Shown one piece after another: positions 1 to 6,098 of a stretch of DNA of 6,665 nt; positions within the stretch are counted from its first letter, which is position 1, and every line of letters starts with the position of its first letter. The position numbers and the translations under genes are program-made. The DNA is from CAYNXB01 sp964401045 (lineage in GTDB: Bacteria; Pseudomonadota; Alphaproteobacteria; Sphingomonadales; Sphingomonadaceae), in the NCBI GenBank assembly GCA_964401045.1, contig CAYNXB010000112.1, positions 1-6,665 on the forward strand. Direction: 5' to 3'. Below the pieces are notes generated by a model. The model was given only the letters and a program-made list of their open reading frames with translations. It was not told the DNA's origin and did not search any database.

Positions 1-324
1 CGCAACCGACTTGGCGCCTTCGCGCACGATGGCCTGGGCCAGCACGGTGGCGGTTGTGGTCCCGTCACCCGCCTTGTCGTTCTGCTTGTTGGCGACCTCG
101 CGCACCATCTGTGCGCCCATGTTCTCGAACTTGTCCTTGAGCTCGATTTCCTTGGCGACGGTGACGCCGTCCTTGGTAATGCGCGGCGAGCCGAAGCTCT
201 TGTCGATCACCACGTTGCGGCCCTTGGGACCGAGCGTGACCTTTACGGCGTTGGCGAGCGTGTCGACGCCCCTGAGGATGCGTTCGCGCGCGTCGCGCGA
301 GAATTTCACGTCCTTGGCAGCCAT
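1..324 (-). CDS. groEL: GroEL (Hsp60 chaperonin), N-terminal part, cut by the window edge
   Basis: Large subunit of the cytosolic GroEL-GroES chaperonin, which encloses unfolded proteins and folds them with ATP. Only the first 108 residues are present; the rest of the roughly 540-residue protein lies beyond position 1. The reading begins MAAKDVKFSRDARERILRG and carries the equatorial-domain nucleotide site at the family positions: T30-L31-G32-P33-K34-G35, K51-D52-G53, and D87-G88-T89-T90-T91, where D87 is the ATP-hydrolysis aspartate known from E. coli GroEL. The start at 324 is supported by an AGAGGAA ribosome-binding site at 332-338, 7 bases upstream. It follows groES by 53 bases on the same strand with no sign of a separate promoter, so it should be the second gene of the HrcA/CIRCE-controlled operon. 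Identity is essentially certain. Whether the genome has other groEL copies cannot be seen. Confidence 0.98.
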   Translation of the reverse strand, partial: MAAKDVKFSRDARERILRGVDTLANAVKVTLGPKGRNVVIDKSFGSPRITKDGVTVAKEIELKDKFENMGAQMVREVANKQNDKAGDGTTTATVLAQAIVREGAKSVA

Positions 325-377
325 TGTTCTGTTCCTCTTTGAATAAGTTGGATGGGAAAGCGCTGGGTTCGGCTAGC

Positions 378-665
378 TCAGCCGAGGATTCCCAGCAGAT
401 CGCTTTCCTTCATGATCAACAGGTCTTCGCCGTCGATCTTGACTTCGGTGCCCGACCACTTGCCGAACAGCACGCGGTCGCCCGCCTTGACGTCGAGCGG
501 AATGCGGTCGCCATCTTCGTCGCGGATGCCTTCACCGACAGAGACGATCTCGCCCTCGCTCGGCTTTTCCTTGGCGTTGTCAGGGATGATGATGCCGCCA
601 GCCGTCTTTTCTTCGGCTTCGATGCGACGGACCAGCACGCGGTCGTGCAGGGGACGGAATGCCAT
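378..665 (-). CDS. groES: GroES (Hsp10 co-chaperonin)
   Basis: Heptameric lid of the GroEL chaperonin. The product is 95 residues, the usual length for bacterial GroES, beginning MAFRPLHDRVLVRRIEAEEK. The mobile loop that docks on GroEL is at about residues 17-33, with the hydrophobic tripeptide I25-I26-I27 where E. coli GroES has I-V-L. The beta-barrel core follows (GEIVSVGEG near 38-46, AGDRVLFGKWSGTEVK near 61-76). An open frame runs far upstream of this start into the MATE gene, but the ATG at 665 is correct: it begins at the conserved N-terminus and has a GGAAGAGG Shine-Dalgarno at 674-681, 8 bases away. It is the first gene of groES-groEL, with CIRCE at 701-727 and a promoter at 735-763. 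Confidence 0.98.
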   Translation of the reverse strand: MAFRPLHDRVLVRRIEAEEKTAGGIIIPDNAKEKPSEGEIVSVGEGIRDEDGDRIPLDVKAGDRVLFGKWSGTEVKIDGEDLLIMKESDLLGILG

Positions 666-700
666 GGTTATGACCTCTTCCAGTGATTGATGATACGCGA

Positions 701-727
701 TTGGCACTCCCCTAACGAGAGTGCCAG
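701..727 (-). promoter_or_regulatory. CIRCE operator (HrcA binding site) of groESL
   Basis: The site reads TTGGCACTC-N9-GAGTGCCAG, a 9-9-9 inverted repeat whose arms pair except at the outermost base. It matches the CIRCE consensus TTAGCACTC-N9-GAGTGCTAA with G/C in place of A/T at the third base and its partner, plus one end mismatch. CIRCE is the operator of the HrcA repressor, which GroEL keeps active, so the operon is induced when GroEL is busy with unfolded protein. The site lies 36-62 bases upstream of the groES start, immediately downstream of the predicted transcription start, which is the usual repressor geometry. hrcA itself is not in the window. Confidence 0.95.
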
Positions 728-734
728 CGGCGGG

Positions 735-763
735 CATATGTGCAGGGCGGGGCGCGCCGTCAA
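735..763 (-). promoter_or_regulatory. Predicted sigma-70 type promoter of groESL
   Basis: Read on the minus strand, a -35 box TTGACG (758-763) is followed by a 17-base spacer and a -10 box CATATG (735-740). The predicted start of transcription is near 727-729, at the outer edge of CIRCE, giving a leader of about 60 bases before groES. The -35 box matches the housekeeping consensus at 5 of 6 bases and the spacing is ideal. The match to CIRCE geometry strengthens the call. The promoter lies just past the end of the MATE gene, so groESL does not need read-through from it. Confidence 0.75.
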
Positions 764-771
764 CCGCCCCG
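748..771 (-). terminator. GC hairpin after the MATE gene, overlapping the groESL -35 box
   Basis: CGGGGCG (748-754) and CGCCCCG (765-771) are perfect 7-base complements around a 10-base loop that holds the -35 box of the groESL promoter. It lies 13 bases beyond the MATE stop codon. It could end MATE transcription before groESL, but no T-run follows, so it is at best a weak or factor-assisted terminator. It may simply reflect GC-rich sequence. Confidence 0.3.
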
Positions 772-784
772 AGGGAGAATCTTT

Positions 785-2182
785 TCAGGCGGGGACGAGG
801 CCGAGACGCTCGCGCCGCATCCACCGCTGCAGCAGCAGCAGGGCCACCACGGCGAGCCCGGCGGCAAACCCGAGCCACACGCCGGTTCCTTCGAGCGGGG
901 TGTAGAAGCCCAGCCCGATCGCGGTACCCAGGCCGGGAATCCAGTACCCAAACAGCGCCAGCCACATAGGCATGCGGGTGTCCTGCAGCCCGCGCAGCGC
1001 ACCGGCGGCGACCGATTGCAGACCATCGAATAGCTGAAACGCTGCGGCGATTCGCATGTACTGCAGTGCGAAGCCGACCATCGCCGCATTGGCTGCGGCG
1101 TCCGGGTCGACGTAGATCGACAGCAGCGCACGCGGCGCGAACATCATCGCACTCGCCGTTATCAGCATGAACCCCATGCCCAGCGCCATCGCGGTCCATC
1201 CCGCGCGCCCTGCCGCGGCCGGATCGCGCGCGCCGTAGAAATAGCCGACCCGTATGGTCGCCGCCTGAGCAATTCCGAAAGGCACCTGGAACGCCAGCGC
1301 GGCGAGCTGCAACGCCACAGCGTGCCCGGCAAGCTGGTGTGCGCCGATCCGCCCGATGAGGAACGCCGCGCCGCTGAACAGCCCCGCCTCGGCGAGGATC
1401 GTCAGCATTACCGGCGCTCCGGTGCGCAGCAACTCGCGCATGCGGCTCCATTCGGGCCGCCACCAGTTGCCCAAGATGCGGTAGCGGCGCAGGCGCCGGT
1501 CGGCCGAGATCGCCACGACGTAAGCGAGCAGGGTGAAGCACGAAGTCAGCACGCTCGACAGAGCCGAGCCTTCGAGGCCCAGCGCAGGCGCGCCGAGATT
1601 GCCGAACACGAACGCGTAGTTGCCGAGCGCGTTCACCCCGATCGACACCACGGTGATCATCGTCGCGAAGATCGGCTGGCCAAGCGCCGAGACGAAATTG
1701 CGCAGGACGTTCGCCATCAGCATCGGAATCCCGGCGAACATCAGCACGTCCAAGAAATTGCCGGCCAGGCGCGAGACTTCCGGGTCTTGTCCAGTGAGCC
1801 GCATCAGCGCCTCGCCAGTCGCGCACACCGCCATCACCACCAATCCCGCGAGGACCGCCAGCCACATCCCCATGCGCACTGAGCGGCGCACTTCGCGCAC
1901 AGCGTGGCGGCGGCGGCCGAGCTCGGCGGCGATCAGCGCCGCGACCATGCCGGTAAGCCCGGTCATCGACCACACCAGCAACCCGAACAGCGCGATTCCC
2001 AGGCTCGATGCGGCGAGCGGCACGTCACCCAGGCGGGCGACGAAGATCACGTCGATCGCATTGACCAACATCTGCGCGAAGTTCGCCAGCGCCAGCGGCC
2101 ACGCGAGCGCGAAGGTGGCGGCAAGCTCGCCGCGCCAGCCTTCCCGCGCGTGCGGGGGCTCCAGGATCGGGTCGTGCGTCAT
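785..2182 (-). CDS. MATE-family multidrug/cation antiporter (NorM-like)
   Basis: Inner-membrane exporter of the MATE (multidrug and toxic compound extrusion) family, which uses Na+ or H+ gradients to expel cationic drugs and metabolites. The 465 residues match the usual length for 12 membrane helices in two MatE halves. The first half starts near residue 20 (helix 1 about 21-50) and the second near 253 (TGAPVMLTILAEAGLFSGAA). Family landmarks include GVNALGNYAFVFG near 182-194 followed by LGAPALGLEGSALS, FGIAQAATIRVG near 302-313, and GALRGLQDTRMPM at 394-406. The ATG at 2182 puts a short charged tail before helix 1, as usual, but no clear Shine-Dalgarno precedes it. Substrate and coupling ion cannot be read from sequence. 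It is transcribed towards groESL and divergently from the cytochrome gene, with a 153-base spacer in which I see no convincing promoter or operator. Confidence 0.93.
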   Translation of the reverse strand: MTHDPILEPPHAREGWRGELAATFALAWPLALANFAQMLVNAIDVIFVARLGDVPLAASSLGIALFGLLVWSMTGLTGMVAALIAAELGRRRHAVREVRRSVRMGMWLAVLAGLVVMAVCATGEALMRLTGQDPEVSRLAGNFLDVLMFAGIPMLMANVLRNFVSALGQPIFATMITVVSIGVNALGNYAFVFGNLGAPALGLEGSALSSVLTSCFTLLAYVVAISADRRLRRYRILGNWWRPEWSRMRELLRTGAPVMLTILAEAGLFSGAAFLIGRIGAHQLAGHAVALQLAALAFQVPFGIAQAATIRVGYFYGARDPAAAGRAGWTAMALGMGFMLITASAMMFAPRALLSIYVDPDAAANAAMVGFALQYMRIAAAFQLFDGLQSVAAGALRGLQDTRMPMWLALFGYWIPGLGTAIGLGFYTPLEGTGVWLGFAAGLAVVALLLLQRWMRRERLGLVPA

Positions 2183-2335
2183 TCGTTGCGCGCTCGCGGC
2201 CGGCCCGGTTAGGCCCCCCTAAGCTGCAGGGAAATGGCGAAAGCGCGCGACACCGGGATTGGCCTCCGCTTGCGGCCATCTTGCCACAGCCGAAAGCATC
2301 GCTAGGGAATGCTCGCCTTCATCACGGAGATTCCC

Positions 2336-2881
2336 ATGCGCCTGATCGCTGTCGCCTTGCTTGCCGGTACTTCGCTGGCGCTTGCCGCCTGTGGCGGTTC
2401 CGCTGACCAAAGCGAAGAGCCGACCGCGGCCGCGACCGATGCCGCACCGCCGGCAGACGCCTCGCCAGTGGCGACCGAAAGCGTCAGCCCGACGCCGAGC
2501 CCGAGCGCTTCCGCGACCCCGAGCCCCACGCCCACCCCCAGCGCCTCGGCCAAGCCCGCCGCTGGCGGCATGGCCGCCGCGGCGGCGCCCGCCACACCTC
2601 CGGTGGCGTTCAACCAGTGCAAGGTGTGCCACTCGGTCGAGAAGGGCGATCACGGCCTCGGCCCGAGCCTTGCCGGCGTCTACGGCACCAAGGCAGGCGA
2701 TATCCCGGGCTTCGACTTCAGCGACGCGATGAAGAAATCCGGCCTGACCTGGAATGCCGCCAACCTCGACAAGTACCTCGAGAACCCGCAGGGCGTCGTG
2801 CCCGGCACCAAGATGAGCTTCGGCGGGATCAAGGATCCGGCCAAGCGCAAGGCGGTGATCGACTACCTCAAGATGCTCTAG
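2336..2881 (+). CDS. Class I c-type cytochrome, lipoprotein-anchored
   Basis: Single-heme electron carrier tethered to a membrane on the periplasmic side. The 181 residues comprise a lipoprotein signal peptide (1-18) with lipobox L16-A17-A18-C19, a flexible Ala/Pro/Ser/Thr-rich tether (about 20-89, with SPTP- and SPSP-type runs) and a compact cytochrome domain (about 90-181). The heme site is C95-K-V-C98-H99, with M160 in GTKMSFGG as the probable sixth ligand. GPSLAGVYGTKAG and the C-terminal KRKAVIDYLK helix are typical of mitochondrial-type cytochrome c / c2. An in-frame ATG at 2309 would add nine residues, but the start at 2336 has GGAG (2326-2329) 6 bases upstream and gives a normal signal peptide. 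The anchored role resembles CycM-type cytochromes carrying electrons between the bc1 complex and an oxidase, which is inference. Its stop codon shares a base with the start of the downstream antiporter gene. Confidence 0.93.
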   Translation: MRLIAVALLAGTSLALAACGGSADQSEEPTAAATDAAPPADASPVATESVSPTPSPSASATPSPTPTPSASAKPAAGGMAAAAAPATPPVAFNQCKVCHSVEKGDHGLGPSLAGVYGTKAGDIPGFDFSDAMKKSGLTWNAANLDKYLENPQGVVPGTKMSFGGIKDPAKRKAVIDYLKML

Positions 2882-4632
2882 TGGATCACGCGGGCGCCTC
2901 GATCCTCAAGGACGGGGTGCTCCTGCTCGGCTTCGGTCTTGCCTGCGTGCTGCTGTTCCGGCGGCTCGGGCTCGGCGCCACTCTCGGTTATCTCGTCGCC
3001 GGCGCGGTTGTCGGGCCGTTCGTGCTCGGCCTCGTCGGCGGGGCCGAGGAAATGATCGGCGTCGCCGAGCTCGGCATCGTGTTCCTGCTGTTCGTCGTCG
3101 GGCTCGAACTGGCGCCGTCGCGGCTGTGGCGGCTCAAGGAAGCGATCTTCGGGCTTGGCCTTGCGCAAGTGGCGATCTGTGGGCTGGTGCTGACCGGCCT
3201 GGTGTTCCTCGCCGGTCACTACCCGATAGCCGCGGCGCTTGCACTCGGCCTGCCGCTGGCGCTGTCCTCGACCGCGCAGGTGCTGCCGATGCTCCAGAGT
3301 TCGGGCCGCATGCGCACGCCGGTGGGCGAGAAGGCGTTCGCGATCCTGCTGTTCCAGGATCTGTCGATCATCCCGCTGATCACGATCATTGCCGCGTTGA
3401 GCGTGCATCAGGCCGAAGCGGGCCCGCCCGCGTGGCAATTGGTGTTGTTGAGCATCGCGGCGGTGATCGGGCTGGTCGCCGCCGGCCGCTTCCTGCTGCG
3501 GCCGCTGTTCAGGCTGATCGGCCAACTCGGCGAGCGTGAGATGTTCGTCGTCGCCGGGTTGTTCACGATCATCGCCTCGGCGGCGGTGATGGAGATGCTA
3601 GGCCTGTCGACCGCGCTCGGCGCGTTCGTCGCGGGCGTAATGCTGGCGGACACCCCCTATCGCCATGAGCTCGAGGCGGACATCGAGCCGTTCCGCTCGG
3701 TCCTGCTCGGCATGTTCTTCCTCGCGGTCGGGATGATGCTCGATCTCGGCGCGGTGGCGCGTGATCCGCTGTTCGTAATCGGCATGGCGCTGGCGCTGAT
3801 CACCACCAAGGCGGTCCTGATCGGAGCGCTCGGGCTGGTGTCCGGGTTGGACTGGCGCCGCGCGCTCGCACTCGGCCTGCTGCTCAGCCAGGGCGGTGAG
3901 TTCGGCTTCGTGCTGTTCACGCAGGCGCAGAGCGGCGGCGTGATCAGCGCGCAGTCGGCAAGCCTGTTCGGCGCGATCGTCACGCTGTCGATGGCGACCA
4001 CGCCGTTCCTGATGATGGCCACCCGCGGCATGCGCAGCGGCGAACCTCGCGACAGCACGGAGCGCGAGGGGCCGCGCAAGGACGGCGCGCGCGCGCTGGT
4101 CGTCGGCTACGGCCGCTTCGGCCAGACTGTCGCCCAGATGCTGATCGCCGCCGAGATCGAGGTGACGCTGATCGATACCGACACCGAGATGATCGACGTG
4201 GCCGGCGAATTCGGCGCCAAGGTCTATTTCGGCGACGGCATGCGGCTCGACCTCCTGCGCCAGGCCGGCGCGGGCGAGGCGGCGCTGATCTGCTTCTGCA
4301 CCGACGGCGAAGGGCCGGAGCCCGACTTCGTTCGCGGGGTCAAGGAAGCCTTCCCGCAAGCGGCGATCTTCGTGCGCGCGTTTGACCGCCGCTCGCTCGT
4401 CGCGCTGCGCGACGCGCCGGTCGATTACGCGGTGCGCGAGCTGATGGAATCGGCGGTCGCGATGGCCCGCGCCGCGCTCGACCTGCTCGGCGACAGTGCG
4501 GACGAGATCGACCGCGCCGAAGGCGAATACCGCGAGAACGACCGCGCGCGGCTCGATCTGCAGAAGGTGGACGGCGACGTGCGCGCCGGCCGCGAACGAA
4601 TCATCACCCAGCCCGCGCGGCGCGGACAGTAA
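2881..4632 (+). CDS. CPA2-family K+(Na+)/H+ antiporter with RCK domain, KefB/KefC type
   Basis: Inner-membrane monovalent cation:proton antiporter of the KefB/KefC group, 583 residues. Residues about 10-380 form the Na+/H+ exchanger domain of around 12 helices, with GLELAPSRLWRLK (74-86), FQDLSIIPL (158-166) and LLSQGGEFGFVLF (334-346). HELEADIE at 262-269 matches the HALESDIE regulatory loop of E. coli KefC. After a charged linker (about 384-402), an RCK/TrkA-N domain starts at ARALVVGYGRFGQ; its dinucleotide motif is G409-x-G411-x-x-G414, with acidic D432 and D434 and a G451-D452 turn. No TrkA-C domain is evident. The frame stays open upstream, but that stretch is the cytochrome gene in another frame. 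GTG at 2881, overlapping the cytochrome TAG by one base, is the first start that leaves helix 1 intact, so translation is probably coupled. No KefF/KefG-like oxidoreductase is adjacent, so glutathione gating is unproven. Confidence 0.93.
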   Translation: MDHAGASILKDGVLLLGFGLACVLLFRRLGLGATLGYLVAGAVVGPFVLGLVGGAEEMIGVAELGIVFLLFVVGLELAPSRLWRLKEAIFGLGLAQVAICGLVLTGLVFLAGHYPIAAALALGLPLALSSTAQVLPMLQSSGRMRTPVGEKAFAILLFQDLSIIPLITIIAALSVHQAEAGPPAWQLVLLSIAAVIGLVAAGRFLLRPLFRLIGQLGEREMFVVAGLFTIIASAAVMEMLGLSTALGAFVAGVMLADTPYRHELEADIEPFRSVLLGMFFLAVGMMLDLGAVARDPLFVIGMALALITTKAVLIGALGLVSGLDWRRALALGLLLSQGGEFGFVLFTQAQSGGVISAQSASLFGAIVTLSMATTPFLMMATRGMRSGEPRDSTEREGPRKDGARALVVGYGRFGQTVAQMLIAAEIEVTLIDTDTEMIDVAGEFGAKVYFGDGMRLDLLRQAGAGEAALICFCTDGEGPEPDFVRGVKEAFPQAAIFVRAFDRRSLVALRDAPVDYAVRELMESAVAMARAALDLLGDSADEIDRAEGEYRENDRARLDLQKVDGDVRAGRERIITQPARRGQ

Positions 4633-4659
4633 GCCCGGGCCGCGCGCGCCGGCGATCGA

Positions 4660-5232
4660 TCAGGGCAGCATCTGCGCGTGGTCGAGGTGGGTCTGGACCA
4701 CCGGCGCGGTCTTGCCGGCGAAGTCCTTGAGCGCCGCCTGGTCGCCCGCCGAAGCGTAGTTCTGCAGCAGCGACAGCGCCTGCTGGTGGGCGGCGAGCTG
4801 CTGGGTCTTGTACACGCTGTCGAAGTTGTCGCCCGCGGCCTTGAGCGCATCGAGATCGGCCTGCTGCTTGGGCGTGAGCTGCGGGTTGACGGCCACTCCG
4901 GTCACCTTGGCGGCGGCAGCCTTGAGGTCGGCGGTCGACTTGGTGTGATCGGTCTCCATCATCTTGCCGAAGTCCTTGACCGCCTGCGCGGTGCCCATGG
5001 ACTGGGCGAGCTTGCCGGCCTCGACTTCGTACATGTCGCTTGCCGAAGCCATGTCGACGAAGCCCTGCGCATCGGTCGGCAGCGGGGCGTCGGCCGCGGC
5101 GGCCGCGGCATTAGCCTCGGCCATGGCACCGGTGTCGGTGGCCATCGCATCGGGCGCGGCGGTATCGTCCGAACTGCCACACGCGGCGAGGGACAGGGCC
5201 GCGGCAGCGGCGAGGGGGAAGGTAAGCTTCAT
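4660..5232 (-). CDS. DUF4142 family lipoprotein
   Basis: Predicted envelope lipoprotein of 190 residues. It has signal peptide 1-17 with lipobox L15-A16-A17-C18, an Ala/Asp-rich linker to about 52, then a DUF4142 domain (about 53-190). The domain begins FVDMASASDMYEVEAGKLA, passes FGKMMETDHTKS (88-99) and ends THLDHAQMLP, the usual C-terminal signature. The helical domain is thought to have a ferritin-like fold. E69, D95/H96, H149, H182 and H185 are conserved-looking polar residues that could bind metal, but no function is established for the family. The start is supported by AGGAGA (5239-5244), 6 bases upstream. A GGAACC-N16-GGTT promoter of EcfG type lies 32-57 bases upstream, suggesting general-stress induction. 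It converges with the antiporter gene across 27 GC-rich bases that show no classical terminator. Confidence 0.9.
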   Translation of the reverse strand: MKLTFPLAAAAALSLAACGSSDDTAAPDAMATDTGAMAEANAAAAAADAPLPTDAQGFVDMASASDMYEVEAGKLAQSMGTAQAVKDFGKMMETDHTKSTADLKAAAAKVTGVAVNPQLTPKQQADLDALKAAGDNFDSVYKTQQLAAHQQALSLLQNYASAGDQAALKDFAGKTAPVVQTHLDHAQMLP

Positions 5233-5263
5233 CGGGATTCTCCTGGTCCGGGGACATGCGCCT

Positions 5264-5289
5264 AACCGGCCGCACCGCCCCCCGGTTCC
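5264..5289 (-). promoter_or_regulatory. Predicted EcfG-type (general stress) promoter of the DUF4142 gene
   Basis: On the minus strand GGAACC (5284-5289) is followed by 16 bases and GGTT (5264-5267). The EcfG general-stress sigma factor of alphaproteobacteria recognises GGAAC followed 16-17 bases later by CGTT. Here the -35 element is perfect, the spacing fits, and the -10 differs at one base (GGTT for CGTT). Transcription would begin near 5257, leaving a leader of about 25 bases with the AGGAGA site. Position and orientation are right for the downstream lipoprotein. The sigma factor assignment is inferred from the motif alone. Confidence 0.6.
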
Positions 5290-5359
5290 ACAATTCGGCC
5301 AAATTCTCGCCGCAATTAACGCATGTCAGCCACATCGCGCCGCGATCGGGGGGCGGCGC

Positions 5360-5396
5360 GCGCAGGGTGACACAAGCGACACCGTGTCACCTGCGC
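5360..5396 (-). terminator. Long imperfect palindrome at the end of the HTH gene; possible terminator or operator
   Basis: GCGCAGGGTGACAC (5360-5373) and GTGTCACCTGCGC (5384-5396) are complementary over 13 pairs with one bulged G, around a 10-base loop. The core is GGTGACAC-N10-GTGTCACC. The stop codon of the HTH gene (5387-5389) sits inside one arm. Position suits a transcription terminator hairpin separating it from the DUF4142 gene, but no T-run follows on the minus strand. An operator role is also possible, as it lies about 70 bases upstream of the DUF4142 promoter. Confidence 0.5.
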
Positions 5397-6016
5397 TTCC
5401 GGCGCCCAACCCCGCGCAATTGCGCGATAATCTCGGCATCGGACACGGGTGACAGGTCGCGCGACAGGAGGCGGGCGACCTCGCCGTTCCGCGCCGGACC
5501 CGGATCGTGCGGCGCCGCGCCCTCGTCCTCGTCGCCGGCGGCCTCGATCTCGCCGACCAGCGCCTCGAAACGCCCGGCATGCAGCTCCGCCTCGGCGGTG
5601 CGGCGGCCGAGCGTCGGCACCCCGGTGTGCGTGCTCATCGCCAGCAGCGCGATCGTCAGCCGCTCGTCGAACTTGCGGTAGGAACCGACCTGCTCGCCAT
5701 TGCAGAACACCGGGATCTCGACCCCGTTGAGCGCCCGCTCGAGCGCGGCGTGGGCGAGATTGTCGTACGAATGCTGGAACGCGACGTCCCACGCCAGGTC
5801 GAACGCGCCGCCCTTCATCCGCGAACGCAGGCGATAGGCCGATTGGCGGCTCATGCCCACCGAACGGGCGGCGGCGCGGACGGAGTGGGTGGCGGAGAGC
5901 ATGCGAAGGAACGCGGCCATCCTGGCCGGCGTCCAGCGCTCGCCCGGGCGGGGGCTGGTTTCGGGAGCGTCGTCCTCGCCGGACGCGGCGAGGGGGATCG
6001 GGGCGTGGTGGGTCAT
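5387..6016 (-). CDS. Uncharacterised helix-turn-helix protein
   Basis: I do not recognise a named family. The 209-residue form starts at the ATG at 6016. After a disordered acidic/proline-rich leader (1-28) comes a helical stretch, MAAFLRMLSATHSVRAAARSVGMSRQSAY, at 33-61. This looks like a helix-turn-helix: SVRAAARSVGMSRQSAYRLR has the shape of a second helix, a G-M turn and a recognition helix. Next is a conserved-looking segment, FDLAWDVAFQHSYDNLAHA and ALERALNGVEIPVF (about 72-104), then YRKFDERLTIALLAM (113-127), an acidic Ala-rich linker, and a basic tail ending GRRKRR. Soluble, no membrane segment. A DNA-binding regulator is the simplest reading. Neither ATG 6016 nor the in-frame ATG at 6097 (27 residues longer) has a clear Shine-Dalgarno. 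I prefer 6016 because the extra stretch (RWRACSRAVPRNTFLHTP) looks non-coding. It is divergent from the 61-residue gene, whose promoter region it could control. Confidence 0.75.
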   Translation of the reverse strand: MTHHAPIPLAASGEDDAPETSPRPGERWTPARMAAFLRMLSATHSVRAAARSVGMSRQSAYRLRSRMKGGAFDLAWDVAFQHSYDNLAHAALERALNGVEIPVFCNGEQVGSYRKFDERLTIALLAMSTHTGVPTLGRRTAEAELHAGRFEALVGEIEAAGDEDEGAAPHDPGPARNGEVARLLSRDLSPVSDAEIIAQLRGVGRRKRR

Positions 6017-6062
6017 CCGGCAGGGTAAGGCACAGACAGGGGTGTGTAGGAAAGTGTTTCGT

Positions 6063-6079
6063 GGAACAGCCCGGGAACA
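6063..6079 (+). repeat. Tandem GGAACA direct repeats, 11-base period
   Basis: GGAACA occurs at 6063-6068 and again at 6074-6079, 11 bases apart, in the 110-base spacer between the divergent HTH and 61-residue genes. One turn of the helix separates them, so both face the same side of the DNA. They may be repeated sigma-factor -35 elements or a direct-repeat operator for the neighbouring HTH protein. Confidence 0.5.
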
Positions 6080-6098
6080 CGCTCGCCATCGCGTCATT
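6074..6098 (+). promoter_or_regulatory. Candidate EcfG-like promoter of the 61-residue gene (weak)
   Basis: GGAAC (6074-6078), a 16-base spacer and CATT (6095-6098) resemble the EcfG pattern GGAAC-N16/17-CGTT with one mismatch in the -10 element. A start near 6105 would leave a leader of about 20 bases holding the AAGGAGG site. The upstream GGAAC copy (6063-6067) gives a poorer -10 at the same spacing (CGCC). A GGTT at 6101-6104 is too far (22 bases) for the canonical spacing. Suggestive only. Confidence 0.35.

Noticed and set aside
378..1973. A 531-codon minus-strand open frame running through groES and into the MATE gene
   Set aside because: Only its last 95 codons (groES) are real. The upstream part is an Arg/Ala-rich shadow of the MATE gene in another frame, crosses the groESL promoter and CIRCE, and has no family features.
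1322..2222. Plus-strand open frames opposite the MATE gene
   Set aside because: Compositionally biased (Arg/His/Gln-rich or Ser/Thr/Arg-rich) shadows with no recognisable domain; the MATE reading is strong.
2309..2335. Earlier ATG for the cytochrome gene
   Set aside because: It would place nine extra residues before a normal lipoprotein signal peptide and has no suitable ribosome site, while the ATG at 2336 has GGAG 6 bases upstream.
2183..2335. Possible promoter for the cytochrome gene (TTGCCA at 2281 with TAGGGA at 2303)
   Set aside because: The 16-base spacing is tolerable but the -10 match is poor (TAGGGA against TATAAT), so I do not list it. Nothing else convincing is seen in this divergent spacer.
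2617..2880. Upstream extension of the antiporter frame by 88 codons
   Set aside because: It overlaps the cytochrome heme domain in another frame, is Arg-rich with no membrane or signal features, and precedes the GTG that fits helix 1 and the gene junction.
2878..4359. Long minus-strand open frames opposite the antiporter gene
   Set aside because: They are rich in Arg/Asp/Glu/Gln/His and have no domain features, as expected of antisense shadows in GC-rich DNA. The plus strand encodes an unmistakable antiporter.
4633..4659. GC-rich spacer between the convergent antiporter and DUF4142 genes as a shared terminator
   Set aside because: Only short CCGG self-complementarity with mismatches and no T-run on either strand; not enough to call a terminator.
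4678..5265. Plus-strand 195-codon frame opposite the DUF4142 gene
   Set aside because: Gly/Leu/Arg-rich antisense shadow; the minus-strand frame has a signal peptide, lipobox, ribosome site and DUF4142 signature.
5507..6028. Plus-strand frame opposite the HTH gene
   Set aside because: Arg/Ala/Gly-rich with no family features and no ribosome site; the minus-strand frame has a coherent HTH and charged tail.
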